Shown here in pieces: positions 1 to 7,243 of a DNA stretch of 14,863 nt. This stretch comes from an uncultured Corynebacterium sp. (GTDB lineage: Bacteria; Actinomycetota; Actinomycetes; Mycobacteriales; Mycobacteriaceae), in NCBI GenBank assembly GCA_915275065.1, contig CAJZGD010000033.1:1-14863 (forward strand), read 5' to 3'. Below the pieces are notes generated by a model, which was given only the letters and a program-made list of their open reading frames with translations, was not told where the DNA came from and ran no database searches. Position 1 is the first letter of the stretch. Each line of letters begins with the position of its first letter. The translations under genes and the position numbers were made by a program.

Positions 1-20
1 ACCACAATATATTTCGTGGT
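1..20 (-). terminator. Possible hairpin downstream of tRNA-Tyr
   Basis: An inverted repeat pairs ACCAC with GTGGT; one G-U and one A-U pair extend it to about 7 bp with an AT-rich loop. It lies about 18 nt beyond the CCA end of the tRNA in the direction of transcription, where a terminator or processing hairpin would be expected. Any U-tract would fall outside the window, so this is only a suggestion. Confidence 0.25.
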
Positions 21-38
21 GGGGCTTCTGCGTTGTTT

Positions 39-123
39 TGGTGCTAGGTAGAAGATTCGAACTTCTGTAGGCAATGCCGGCGGATTTACAGTCCGCTCCC
101 TTTGGCCGCTCGGGCAACCTAGC
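39..123 (-). tRNA. tRNA-Tyr, anticodon GTA
   Basis: Read on the minus strand, the sequence folds into a full cloverleaf with a long variable arm, as expected for bacterial tRNA-Tyr. The acceptor strands GCTAGGT and ACCTAGC pair over all 7 bp. The D-arm contains CCCGAGCGGCCAAAGGG. The anticodon stem GCGGA/TCCGC holds the loop CTGTAAA, giving anticodon GTA. The T-arm is AGAAG-TTCGAAT-CTTCT. The discriminator base is A and a CCA end appears encoded at 41-39; the body without CCA is 42-123. No other tRNA is visible beside it. Confidence 0.96.
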
Positions 124-134
124 GCGCTCTAGGA

Positions 135-164
135 ATTGTATTACCGATAGTGATGAAAGCACAA
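135..164 (-). promoter_or_regulatory. Candidate promoter of tRNA-Tyr
   Basis: On the minus strand TTGTGC (164-159) lies 18 nt before TACAAT (140-135). The -10 box ends 11 nt before the first tRNA base, so transcription would start a few nucleotides upstream of the mature 5' end, as usual for tRNA genes. The -35 box matches the sigma-A consensus only in TTG; the -10 match is good. Confidence 0.4.
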
Positions 165-199
165 ATCTCCAGGTTGGTGCCGATAACTACACTCTGCTC

Positions 200-1231
200 C
201 TATCCCACACGCGCCACGGTAACCCGGGCTAACTGGCGTAAGGCCTGGGTGGTGGGATTGTCAGGGAGTTGGTCTAGTTTTTCCTCCGCCTCAGCCAGGT
301 ACTGGTGGACGTCGGCAAGCGCTTTTTGCCGACCATCGGAACGGGCCAGGAGTTGCAGTGCGCGATCCACGCTGGCGTCGTCGACAAGCGGACCGGTGAG
401 CAGCTCCCGCAATTCCGCCCCCACCGGGGTGTCTTCCTGCAGCGCATACAGCACCGGCAGCGTGAACACCCCTTCGCGTAAATCGGTGCCGGGTGTTTTA
501 CCGGAATCCTCGGGGGTGGAAAAAATATCGATAATGTCGTCGACGATTTGGAACACCATGCCAACCGCCGCACCCACAGCCTGCAAACATAACGCCGTTT
601 CCATGTCCGCCCCCGAATGCAACGCCCCCAGGTAGCCAGCAGCGGCAATCAGCACACCGGTTTTCTCGTTAATCACCTTCATGTAGTGCTCAATCGGATC
701 ACCGGTGCCGGGGCCTTCGGTTTCCCGCATTTGGCCGGTCACGAGCGCGCCGAAGGTTTCAGCGAAATGCGCAACCGTGTCCACACCCAACTCGCTCATG
801 ATCCTAGAGGCATGCGCCAGAAGAATATCCCCGGATAAAATCGCAACCGAATTCGACCATCGCACATTGGCGGAAGGCACGCCGCGCCGCATTTGAGCCT
901 CATCCATCACATCGTCGTGGTAGAGGGTCGCCAAGTGAGTCATTTCCACCACCACGGCGGCTTTGAACACGTCCTCACACATGGGCCGCGGACCATAATT
1001 CGACGCCAACAACGTAAACATTGGGCGGAAACGCTTACCACCAGCTTTGGTCAGGTGCATCACCTTCTCCTGAAGAAAGTCTGGACTTTTTTCCAGCTCT
1101 ACCCGCAACCTCTCTTCAACGTTTTCCATGCCGCGAAGAATATGTTCGTTGAGGGTGTCATCGCCCAAATCAATGCGCGCGCCGATGGTGGAATCGCCAC
1201 GGTTCTGACGAATTACGGCACCATTGTTCAT
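200..1231 (-). CDS. ispB: Long-chain polyprenyl diphosphate synthase (menaquinone side chain)
   Basis: This trans-isoprenyl diphosphate synthase should condense isopentenyl diphosphate units onto an allylic primer to make the C40/C45-type side chain that MenA attaches to DHNA. Numbered from the chosen start it is 343 aa. Visible motifs are GGKRFRP (64-70), the first Asp-rich motif DDVMDE (106-111), GQMRE (167-170 region), the second Asp-rich motif DDIID (231-235) and KTPGTDLREG just after it. A small residue (Ala101) five positions before the first Asp motif suits a long product. The frame extends to a TTG at 1312, but ATG 1231 (MNNGAVIRQN) is preferred because AAAGG lies about 10 nt upstream and the extension looks non-conserved. 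It diverges from menJ. Mycobacterial relatives are named grcC; product length cannot be settled from sequence. Confidence 0.92.
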   Translation of the reverse strand: MNNGAVIRQNRGDSTIGARIDLGDDTLNEHILRGMENVEERLRVELEKSPDFLQEKVMHLTKAGGKRFRPMFTLLASNYGPRPMCEDVFKAAVVVEMTHLATLYHDDVMDEAQMRRGVPSANVRWSNSVAILSGDILLAHASRIMSELGVDTVAHFAETFGALVTGQMRETEGPGTGDPIEHYMKVINEKTGVLIAAAGYLGALHSGADMETALCLQAVGAAVGMVFQIVDDIIDIFSTPEDSGKTPGTDLREGVFTLPVLYALQEDTPVGAELRELLTGPLVDDASVDRALQLLARSDGRQKALADVHQYLAEAEEKLDQLPDNPTTQALRQLARVTVARVG

Positions 1232-1376
1232 GCTGTGTCTACCTTTTCCCATACGGATCGGACTGCGCCCAACCAGCAAATTTGCCGAATCGGGCCGAAC
1301 GAGTTCATCCAACTAACCCTTTAACCGTAGTCCATTCTTCGCCCGACATACACCCTCAGGAATATATGCGGGTGGC

Positions 1377-2822
1377 ATGAGACGGTTACGGCTTGCAACA
1401 ATAGTGGTCGTGACTGACTCCACCCCCACCATTCACCAGCCCAATAACCACGGCATAAAGCAACGTGAGAGCCGAAGCGTTGAACTGCTCATCATTGGGG
1501 CCGGGCCCGCGGGCGCAACCGCCGCCATTCATGCCGGCCGCCGTGGCATAAGCACCCTGCTTATCGACGCCCAACCGTTCCCCCGCGACAAGACCTGCGG
1601 CGATGGCCTCACCCCCCGCGCCATCCACCAGCTACAACTGTTAGGGTTAGCGGATTCCGTGGTGGAGCGTTATCGCTCCCACGGGCTGAAACTGCACGGT
1701 TTTGGGGGCTCGGTGACAGCACCCTGGCCGGAAAGCACATTCGGAACCGTGGGGTCGGCAATGCCCCGGCGCGAGTTTGATAATTTCTTGTTGGAGTGTG
1801 CGCGTTCGCATTCATCGGTGGAGTTTTTTGGTGGTGTGCGGGCGGTGTCGGTGTCCATGTCGACGCCGGTGGGGGCTGGTTCCGGCAGCATTATTTCCGG
1901 GAGCGGCACTGTGTCGGGGGATGCCGCTTCCATGGGGACTGCTTCGGTTGCTGCGGTGGAGTTGTCGGATGGGTCGTGGGTGCGCCCCAAGCAAGTTATT
2001 GTGGCGGATGGGGTGCGGTCCCCCATTGGTAAGTTGCTTGGTCGCACGTGGCATAAGGGTGAGGTGTATGGCATTGCGGCGCGTTCGTATTGCGCGACAC
2101 CGCGGTCTGAGGAACCGTGGATTCATTCGCACCTGGAGCTACGGGACGCGGATGGGGTGGTGCAGCCCGGCTATGGTTGGATTTTTCCGCTTGGGAATGG
2201 GTTGGCGAATGTGGGGTGTGGGGCGTTAAGCACGGATCGGCGACCCGCCCGGATTAATACAAAGAAGCTATTGGGGTTGTATGCGCAGCAGTGTCGGCCA
2301 GAGTGGGAGTTTGGTGCGCCGGATCGGGTGGCGTCGGCGTTATTGCCGATGGGTGGCGCGGTGAGTGGGGTGGCTGGCCGTAATTGGATGTTGATTGGGG
2401 ATGCGGCGGCGTGCGTGAATCCGTTGAATGGGGAGGGGATTGATTATGGAATGGAGACGGCCCGGTTGGCGGCGGAGTGTTTGGATGCGGGTAAGGATTA
2501 CACGTTGTTGTGGCCGGATGTGTTGCGTCGGGAGTATGGTGAGGCGTTTGGGTTGGCGCGCATGTTGGCGCGGTTGTTGACGTACCCGCAGTTGTTGCCG
2601 ATGGTTGGCCCGGTGGCTTTGCGACGCCCGTTGGGTCGGCATGTGATGCCGGTGGCGGCGCGGTTGATGGGGAATCTGATAACTGATGCGGATCGGGATG
2701 TGGTGGCGCGGTTGTGGCATGCGGCTGGCCGGTTTGTTGCCGATCGGGCGGTGATGCGATCGGGGCTGGTGGCTCCTCAGCCTGGCGCTGCTAGGGCGTT
2801 TGGGGCCGCGTTGTGGGGTTAG
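1377..2822 (+). CDS. menJ: FAD-dependent geranylgeranyl-reductase-family protein, MenJ-like menaquinone reductase
   Basis: This flavoprotein of the geranylgeranyl reductase family probably saturates the beta-isoprene unit of menaquinone, as Rv0561c (MenJ) does, giving dihydro-menaquinones typical of corynebacteria. It is 481 aa. The N-terminal Rossmann motif is IIGAGPAGATAA (39-50), followed by the CGDGLTPRAI segment (74-83). The second FAD motif GDAAACVNPLNGEGIDYGME (341-360) is intact. Residues about 160-192 are a Gly/Ser/Ala-rich stretch that looks like a low-complexity loop. The start is uncertain: ATG 1377 gives the longest form and has a TATATG element 8 nt upstream, while GTG 1410 (MTDSTPTI) is the alternative. 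The stop overlaps the menG stop by 4 bp, tail to tail. Codon endings change from mostly C to mostly G/T near residue 131. Confidence 0.88.
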   Translation: MRRLRLATIVVVTDSTPTIHQPNNHGIKQRESRSVELLIIGAGPAGATAAIHAGRRGISTLLIDAQPFPRDKTCGDGLTPRAIHQLQLLGLADSVVERYRSHGLKLHGFGGSVTAPWPESTFGTVGSAMPRREFDNFLLECARSHSSVEFFGGVRAVSVSMSTPVGAGSGSIISGSGTVSGDAASMGTASVAAVELSDGSWVRPKQVIVADGVRSPIGKLLGRTWHKGEVYGIAARSYCATPRSEEPWIHSHLELRDADGVVQPGYGWIFPLGNGLANVGCGALSTDRRPARINTKKLLGLYAQQCRPEWEFGAPDRVASALLPMGGAVSGVAGRNWMLIGDAAACVNPLNGEGIDYGMETARLAAECLDAGKDYTLLWPDVLRREYGEAFGLARMLARLLTYPQLLPMVGPVALRRPLGRHVMPVAARLMGNLITDADRDVVARLWHAAGRFVADRAVMRSGLVAPQPGAARAFGAALWG

Positions 2823-3538
2823 TTCCCGGCTTTGGGCGTGTTGGGGGCCGCGTCGGGTTTTATGGCGGAGTGGAGGGCGACGATGCCACCGGTCAGGTTT
2901 TGCCACCCGCAGTGTGACCAGCCGTGGTTATTGACCATGGTGGCGAGTTGTTCTTGGTTGGGCCATTGGCGGATGGAGTCTGCTAGGTATTCGTAGGATT
3001 CGGGGTCGGAGGACACGAGTTTCGCTATGGCTGGTAGGGCTTTGAGCGCGATGTTGTGGTAGAGCTGTTTGAGTCCGGGTATGACGGGGGTGGAAAATTC
3101 GGCTATGGTGAGTCGGCCGCCGGGTTTGGTGACACGGGCGAGTTCGCGGAGTGCAGCGGTGGGGTCGTAGATGTTGCGGAGGCCGTAGCTGATCGTGACG
3201 GCGTCGAATGTGTTGTCGGCAAAGGGGAGGTGCATGCCATCACCACATACTTTGGGGACGGCCCGGTTTTTGCCGGCGGCGAGCATGCCTTGGGAGAAAT
3301 CGCAGGCAACGCACCAGGCCCCGGATTTGGCGAGTTCCACGGTGGAGACGGCGGTGCCGGCGGCGAGGTCGAGTACTTTGTCGGTGGGTTTGAGTTGGAG
3401 GCGTTCGCGGGTGCGGCGGCGCCATCGGGCATCAAGTCCGGCGGCGAGGACGGTGTTGGTGATGTCGTAGTTTTTTCCTACGGCGTCGAACATGCGTCGT
3501 ACTTCGATGGGTTTTTTGTCCAGGGATGCTTTAGCCAC
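2819..3538 (-). CDS. menG: Demethylmenaquinone methyltransferase
   Basis: This SAM-dependent methyltransferase performs the last ring step, demethylmenaquinone to menaquinone. It is 239 aa from GTG 3538. The UbiE/MenG signature lies at 24-40 (YDITNTVLAAGLDARWR), SAM motif I at 55-70 (VLDLAAGTAVSTVELA), the acidic ribose-binding position at Asp80, and the conserved RNIYDP...RELARVTKPGG block at 121-141. The frame is open to 3679, but the extra 47 residues are Pro/Thr-rich and lie wholly inside mgtA. The AKASLDKKP start matches what I recall of corynebacterial MenG. The start overlaps the end of mgtA by 8 bp (3531-3538), implying translational coupling. It is the last gene of the minus-strand operon. 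Confidence 0.95.
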   Translation of the reverse strand: MAKASLDKKPIEVRRMFDAVGKNYDITNTVLAAGLDARWRRRTRERLQLKPTDKVLDLAAGTAVSTVELAKSGAWCVACDFSQGMLAAGKNRAVPKVCGDGMHLPFADNTFDAVTISYGLRNIYDPTAALRELARVTKPGGRLTIAEFSTPVIPGLKQLYHNIALKALPAIAKLVSSDPESYEYLADSIRQWPNQEQLATMVNNHGWSHCGWQNLTGGIVALHSAIKPDAAPNTPKAGN

Positions 3539-4643
3539 GCAGATTAGTGTAGCGGGTTGGGTTATGAATGACTGCTTCGTAGTGGTGTATGAGTTCGGAG
3601 CAGATGGTTTCCCAGGTGCGGTTTTCCACCCCGGCGCGGGCGTTGTGGGACATGGTGTGGTGGTTGGCGTAGATGGCATTGATGGCGTGGGGGAGGTCGC
3701 GTTCGAATCTGGTGGGGCCTAGGAGGTAGCCGTTATAGCCGTTGGTGATGAGGTCTTGGGGGCCGCCGGTGTTGGGGGCGATGGTGGGGACGCCTGCGGC
3801 GTGGGCTTCTTGGATGGTTTGGCAGAAGGTTTCGAATTCGCCGGGGTGGATGAAGATGTCGAAGGTGGCGAGGGTGTGGGCGAGTTGGGTGCCGGTTTGG
3901 GGGCCGAGGAAGTGGGCGGTGGGGAGGAGTTTGCGGAGGTGTGGTTCAAGGGGCCCGGTGCCGACGATGGTGAGGGTGGTGTTGGGGAGGTTGGTGATGG
4001 CCCGGAATCGGTGGAGGCCTTTTTCGGGGGCGAGGCGGCCGACGTATCCGATGATGTGGTTGGTGGGGTCGGGTTGGTGGTGGTCGGGGTTGAAGAGGGT
4101 GGTGTCGACGCCTCTGCCCCAGTGTTTGATGGTGGTGATGCCGTGGTTACGGAGTTCGGTGATGGTGCTGGTGGAGGGGGCTAGGGTGAGGTCGCAGTGG
4201 TTGTGGATGTGGGTGATCCAGCGCCAGGCGGTGGTTTTGAGTTTGGGGAGGTGGTAGCGGGTGGTGTAGTCGGCTATGTTGGTTTGGAATATTGCGATGG
4301 TGGGGATGGTGAGGTGTTGGCAGGCGAAGGCTGCGGCGGCGCCGAGGAGGAAGGGGGATGCGAGGTGGGTGATGTCGGGTTGAAAGTTGCGGAGGGTGCG
4401 GGTGATGGTGGGTGTGGGGAGTCCGATGGGGAGCCCAAGGTTGAGGTTGATGGTGGGGATGGTGATGATGGGGAAGCCGCGGTAGGTAGTGGGGGTGCCT
4501 GGTTGTTTGGGGGCAATAATGATGGCTTCGTGGTGGTGGTTGTGGAGGTGGTCGAGGGTTTTGGTGACGGAGTTAGTGACGCCGTTGATGGTGGGGAGGA
4601 AGGATTCGGTCACGATGGCGACGCGGTAGCGTCGGCGACTCAT
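3531..4643 (-). CDS. mgtA: GT4-family glycosyltransferase, MgtA-type mannosyltransferase
   Basis: A GT-B glycosyltransferase of family GT4, 370 aa. By family and synteny it corresponds to corynebacterial MgtA (formerly called PimB; Rv0557 in M. tuberculosis), which transfers mannose from GDP-mannose to a glucuronosyl-diacylglycerol acceptor for a lipomannan-like glycolipid. Visible features are the N-terminal VAIVTESFLPTINGV (8-22), GRGVD (176-180), VGRLAPEKGL (201-210), IVGTGP (226-231), the EX7E pair Glu271/Glu279 and NTGGPQDLI (291-299). No export signal or membrane segment is seen, which suits action at the cytoplasmic membrane face. ATG 4643 overlaps the upstream stop as ATGA. The coding strand is very rich in A+C, so Thr, His, Asn and Pro are frequent. 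The exact acceptor is inferred. Confidence 0.88.
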   Translation of the reverse strand: MSRRRYRVAIVTESFLPTINGVTNSVTKTLDHLHNHHHEAIIIAPKQPGTPTTYRGFPIITIPTINLNLGLPIGLPTPTITRTLRNFQPDITHLASPFLLGAAAAFACQHLTIPTIAIFQTNIADYTTRYHLPKLKTTAWRWITHIHNHCDLTLAPSTSTITELRNHGITTIKHWGRGVDTTLFNPDHHQPDPTNHIIGYVGRLAPEKGLHRFRAITNLPNTTLTIVGTGPLEPHLRKLLPTAHFLGPQTGTQLAHTLATFDIFIHPGEFETFCQTIQEAHAAGVPTIAPNTGGPQDLITNGYNGYLLGPTRFERDLPHAINAIYANHHTMSHNARAGVENRTWETICSELIHHYEAVIHNPTRYTNLRG

Positions 4644-5206
4644 GTGGGTTGCTTTCTTTTGGTGGTGTCGGAGGCGTCGGCGGCGCTAGTGGTACGAGTG
4701 ATGACGGTGGTGCTGGTGGGGGTTTTCGGGCTGGTGTGGTTTTTGTGGTTTGCGTGTTTTGCACGCCGGAAGTGTCGGGGGCCGAGGATGGCGAACCAGA
4801 GGGCGCTGGTGATGAGGGTGGTCACGGCCGCGGAGCTGAGGGCGGGGATGATGGCGAGTGTCCATTTGCGGCCGGATACTTTCACAAGTTCGGGGTTGCT
4901 GCGGGCATAGGTAACCCACACGCGTTGGCCGGGGCCGAGCCCGGTGGGGTAGAGAAGGCCGCCGGGGGGTGAGTGGTAGGTGTTGGTGTCGTCTTGGAAT
5001 TCGACGATGGTTTTGGTGGTGGTGACGGATGTGACGCGGGCGAGGGCCCGCCCGGGGTCGGATTCGATGATGTAGTCGTTGATGCCGGGGCCGATGACGA
5101 GGCTGGCGCAGCCGAGCATGGCTGCCGCGTAACAGACCAGAATGGTTTGTTTGATGCGGCGGCGGGTGCGGAAGATGCGGCGTTCGCGGGCGTGTTGGTC
5201 GGTCAT
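4640..5206 (-). CDS. DUF3592-like membrane protein
   Basis: A 188-aa protein of unknown function. Residues 1-20 are strongly basic, TM1 spans about 21-41 and TM2 about 115-141. Between them is a roughly 70-residue domain, probably extracytoplasmic, with FQDDTNTYHSPPGG (70-83) and a GPGQRVWVTYARSNPE segment (91-106). This layout resembles the DUF3592 family, and a comparable membrane protein sits between menD and mgtA in M. tuberculosis (Rv0556, from memory). The C-terminal 45 residues are a Lys/His/Thr-rich low-complexity tail. The ATG lies 12 nt after the menD stop and the TGA overlaps the mgtA start, so the gene appears embedded in the operon. No enzymatic motif is visible. Confidence 0.82.
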   Translation of the reverse strand: MTDQHARERRIFRTRRRIKQTILVCYAAAMLGCASLVIGPGINDYIIESDPGRALARVTSVTTTKTIVEFQDDTNTYHSPPGGLLYPTGLGPGQRVWVTYARSNPELVKVSGRKWTLAIIPALSSAAVTTLITSALWFAILGPRHFRRAKHANHKNHTSPKTPTSTTVITRTTSAADASDTTKRKQPT

Positions 5207-5218
5207 GGTTGGTGTGCG

Positions 5219-6808
5219 CTAGTGGGAGAGTTGGTGGTGGAGGGCGGCGCGGGTGGTGCGGGTGGTGACTGCTTCGATGATGCGCAGCCCGGTGGTTTCG
5301 GCGGCGTCATCCAGGGCGTGGATGAGGTCTGGGAGGGTGGTGACCTGCTGGTATTCCAGCCCGTAGGCGTCGCATAGGGCGGCGATATTGGTGTTGTGTG
5401 GTGTGCCGAAGGCTTGTTCGAAGCTGGGTTGGAACTCTGGGTTGCCGACTTCTAGGGCGTGGAAAATGCCGCACCCGTTGTCGTTGGCTACCACGATAGT
5501 GAGGTTTTCGGGGAGTGGGGAATTTTCTGGGGTGAGGAGCCCCCCAACATCGTGCAGGAATGTGATGTCGCCGATGAGCGCGAGGGTGCGTGGGGCCCGG
5601 ATTTCGGTGGGGTGTTGCGTCTGGGTGGCGAGAGCAATGCCCATGATTTGTGAGGTGGTGCCGTCGATGCCTGCGACGCCGCGGGGTGAGAAGGTGTCTA
5701 CCGCCTGAAATGGTAGTCCGACGAGGCTGGCGTCCCGGATTGGGTTTGAGGCGCCGAACACCGCGTAGTCGTTTGTGCTGAGGCTGTCGGCGACGGCTGC
5801 GGCAACGTGCAGTCCGGTGAAACCGAACGTTTCATCGGCAAGAATGGTGCGGACTTTTTCTATGGCCACATCGGTGGCGGCGGCGCAGATCCGTATCCAG
5901 TCTGCGGCGGATTCGTTCATGGCCCGCACCCGGGTTGCAATGGTTGCGTTACGACGCCATGGGTTTGTGACCTGTGTGGTTTTGGAAAGGATGGTCAATT
6001 CTATGGTGTCGTCCGCCACGAGTTCCATGATGTCCCGGCTGAGGGTGGGGTGCCCCACCACAATGATGTGTTCCGGTTTGGTGTATTCGGCGTATTCGTT
6101 GGTGAACGTTTGCACGGCCAGGGGGTGGACCGGATGGTATGGGGCAGGGGCCGTGGGCTCTGCCACGGTGGGGACGTCTTCCAAGCCGGGAACTTCCCAG
6201 GCTTCGTCGCCGGCAATCACGAGCGTGCGACGGGACAGGTCAATGGTGGTTTCCCCATGGTCGACTATAAAGGTTGGGGTTGGTGTTTTAGCCACTGGTT
6301 GTGGTGGTTGCGGCAGGCCTTCAACCAGTGGGGCGGCCAGCCGCACGTTTATATGCACCTGTTGGTGGTGTTGAAACACGTCCCCCAAATCATGCTGGCC
6401 CACAATGTCGTAGGTTTCCAGCCCCAGCAGGCCGCGCTGCTCGATGGTTTGATTCGCCCCGGTGCCCACTAAATAGTCCGGCCGGTCGGCGGAAATGATC
6501 GCCAAGGGTATGTGCGCATTCTGCGCCTCCAGCACCGCCGGCAGGCAGTTAGCGACCGCCGTGCCGGAGGTGGTCACCACCCCCACGTGCCGCCCAGTGA
6601 CTCGGGCAATCCCCACCGCGAGAAACGCTGCACTCCGCTCATCAATCCGCACATGAACCCGCACATCCGGCCGGGCAATCAACGCCAGGGACAGGGCGGA
6701 GTTGCGGGAGCCTGGGCAGATCACCACGTCATCAACATAGTGGGCGATGTCTGCGACGATGGCTTCCGCGATTGGTTGGGAGGAGTGCGGCTGGGAATAA
6801 GCAGTCAT
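5219..6808 (-). CDS. menD: SEPHCHC synthase
   Basis: MenD adds a succinic semialdehyde unit, from 2-oxoglutarate via a thiamin-diphosphate carbanion, to isochorismate. This is the first committed classical menaquinone step. It is 529 aa, slightly shorter than the roughly 550 aa usual for the family. CPGSRNSALS is at 31-40 and the conserved ThDP-activating glutamate is in IDERSAAF (Glu57). TTSGTAVANCLP is at 79-90 and RGVAGIDGTTS at 376-386. The ThDP/Mg motif runs from GDITFLHD (413-420) to the NDNGCGIFH segment (442-450). ATG 6808 lies 60 nt after the preceding stop. A possible -10 (TATAAC) in that gap could add an internal promoter, but no clear -35 or ribosome binding site is visible. Confidence 0.96.
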   Translation of the reverse strand: MTAYSQPHSSQPIAEAIVADIAHYVDDVVICPGSRNSALSLALIARPDVRVHVRIDERSAAFLAVGIARVTGRHVGVVTTSGTAVANCLPAVLEAQNAHIPLAIISADRPDYLVGTGANQTIEQRGLLGLETYDIVGQHDLGDVFQHHQQVHINVRLAAPLVEGLPQPPQPVAKTPTPTFIVDHGETTIDLSRRTLVIAGDEAWEVPGLEDVPTVAEPTAPAPYHPVHPLAVQTFTNEYAEYTKPEHIIVVGHPTLSRDIMELVADDTIELTILSKTTQVTNPWRRNATIATRVRAMNESAADWIRICAAATDVAIEKVRTILADETFGFTGLHVAAAVADSLSTNDYAVFGASNPIRDASLVGLPFQAVDTFSPRGVAGIDGTTSQIMGIALATQTQHPTEIRAPRTLALIGDITFLHDVGGLLTPENSPLPENLTIVVANDNGCGIFHALEVGNPEFQPSFEQAFGTPHNTNIAALCDAYGLEYQQVTTLPDLIHALDDAAETTGLRIIEAVTTRTTRAALHHQLSH

Positions 6809-6831
6809 GAATCCAAATTCTTATCGTGGGT

Positions 6832-6837
6832 GTTATA
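6832..6837 (-). promoter_or_regulatory. Possible -10 element before menD
   Basis: TATAAC on the minus strand lies 23 nt upstream of the menD ATG, in the only sizeable gap (60 nt) of the menC-menG operon. No convincing -35 box lies 16-18 nt upstream of it, so it is a weak candidate for an internal operon promoter. Confidence 0.2.
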
Positions 6838-6868
6838 TGGGGCCAGACTCCCTGATTCTGCCATCACA

Positions 6869-7243
6869 CTATGGTTCACTCCAACCGCTAAAATCCAATG
6901 CGTCCGGGTTTGGTGTGGTCACAACCGTATTGTAAACTGGCGCCACCTCTAATTCCCGGATTACATCATTGATGATGTGCACGATCACGAGGGCATCCTG
7001 CCGCACGTCGTAAGCGAATAAGGCTTCATCCGACCACGCCTGTGCCACTGGCACCCCATCGAGCGCGAATTCGATGGATGCGCATGTGCCGCAACCGCAT
7101 TCCCGCGCCACCGAAACCCTCGGTACTTGCCCTAACCATTTCGCACGTCGTTCCTCTGTCACTGATTCCGGGGCAATGTCTGGTGGGGCGTGTTGAATCA
7201 TTGCCGTCAACACGGCAACTTCGGCATCCGTTAGTGCTCGCAT
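6869..7243 (-). CDS. Small soluble protein of unknown function in the men operon
   Basis: I do not recognise this 124-aa protein. It has no signal peptide or membrane segment. An N-terminal helix-like part (1-20) is followed by a Cys cluster ECGCGTC (48-54; Cys49, Cys51, Cys54). Then comes IEFALDGVPVAQAW (57-70), reminiscent of an alpha/beta fold, and an acidic C-terminus. The frame opens at 7270, but ATG 7243 is preferred: it shares one base with the menC stop (TAATG), and AGGA lies just upstream inside menC, a typical coupling arrangement. It sits between menC and menD on the same strand, so co-expression with menaquinone genes is likely. Its three close cysteines could bind a metal, which is speculation. 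Confidence 0.72.
   Translation of the reverse strand: MRALTDAEVAVLTAMIQHAPPDIAPESVTEERRAKWLGQVPRVSVARECGCGTCASIEFALDGVPVAQAWSDEALFAYDVRQDALVIVHIINDVIRELEVAPVYNTVVTTPNPDALDFSGWSEP

Noticed and set aside
1232..1312. TTG-initiated extension of the polyprenyl synthase by 27 residues
   Set aside because: No ribosome binding site, a rare start codon and no family-like sequence; ATG 1231 has AAAGG at a workable distance.
3539..3679. N-terminal extension of menG by 47 residues
   Set aside because: It is Pro/Thr-rich and entirely within mgtA. GTG 3538 gives the normal MenG N-terminus and an 8-bp overlap typical of coupled genes.
4197..4910. A long plus-strand frame of 237 codons, Gly/Val/Asp-rich, opposite mgtA and the DUF3592-like gene
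   Set aside because: It is a shadow caused by G+T-rich plus-strand composition. Its sequence is low complexity without domains, while the minus frames carry clear family motifs.
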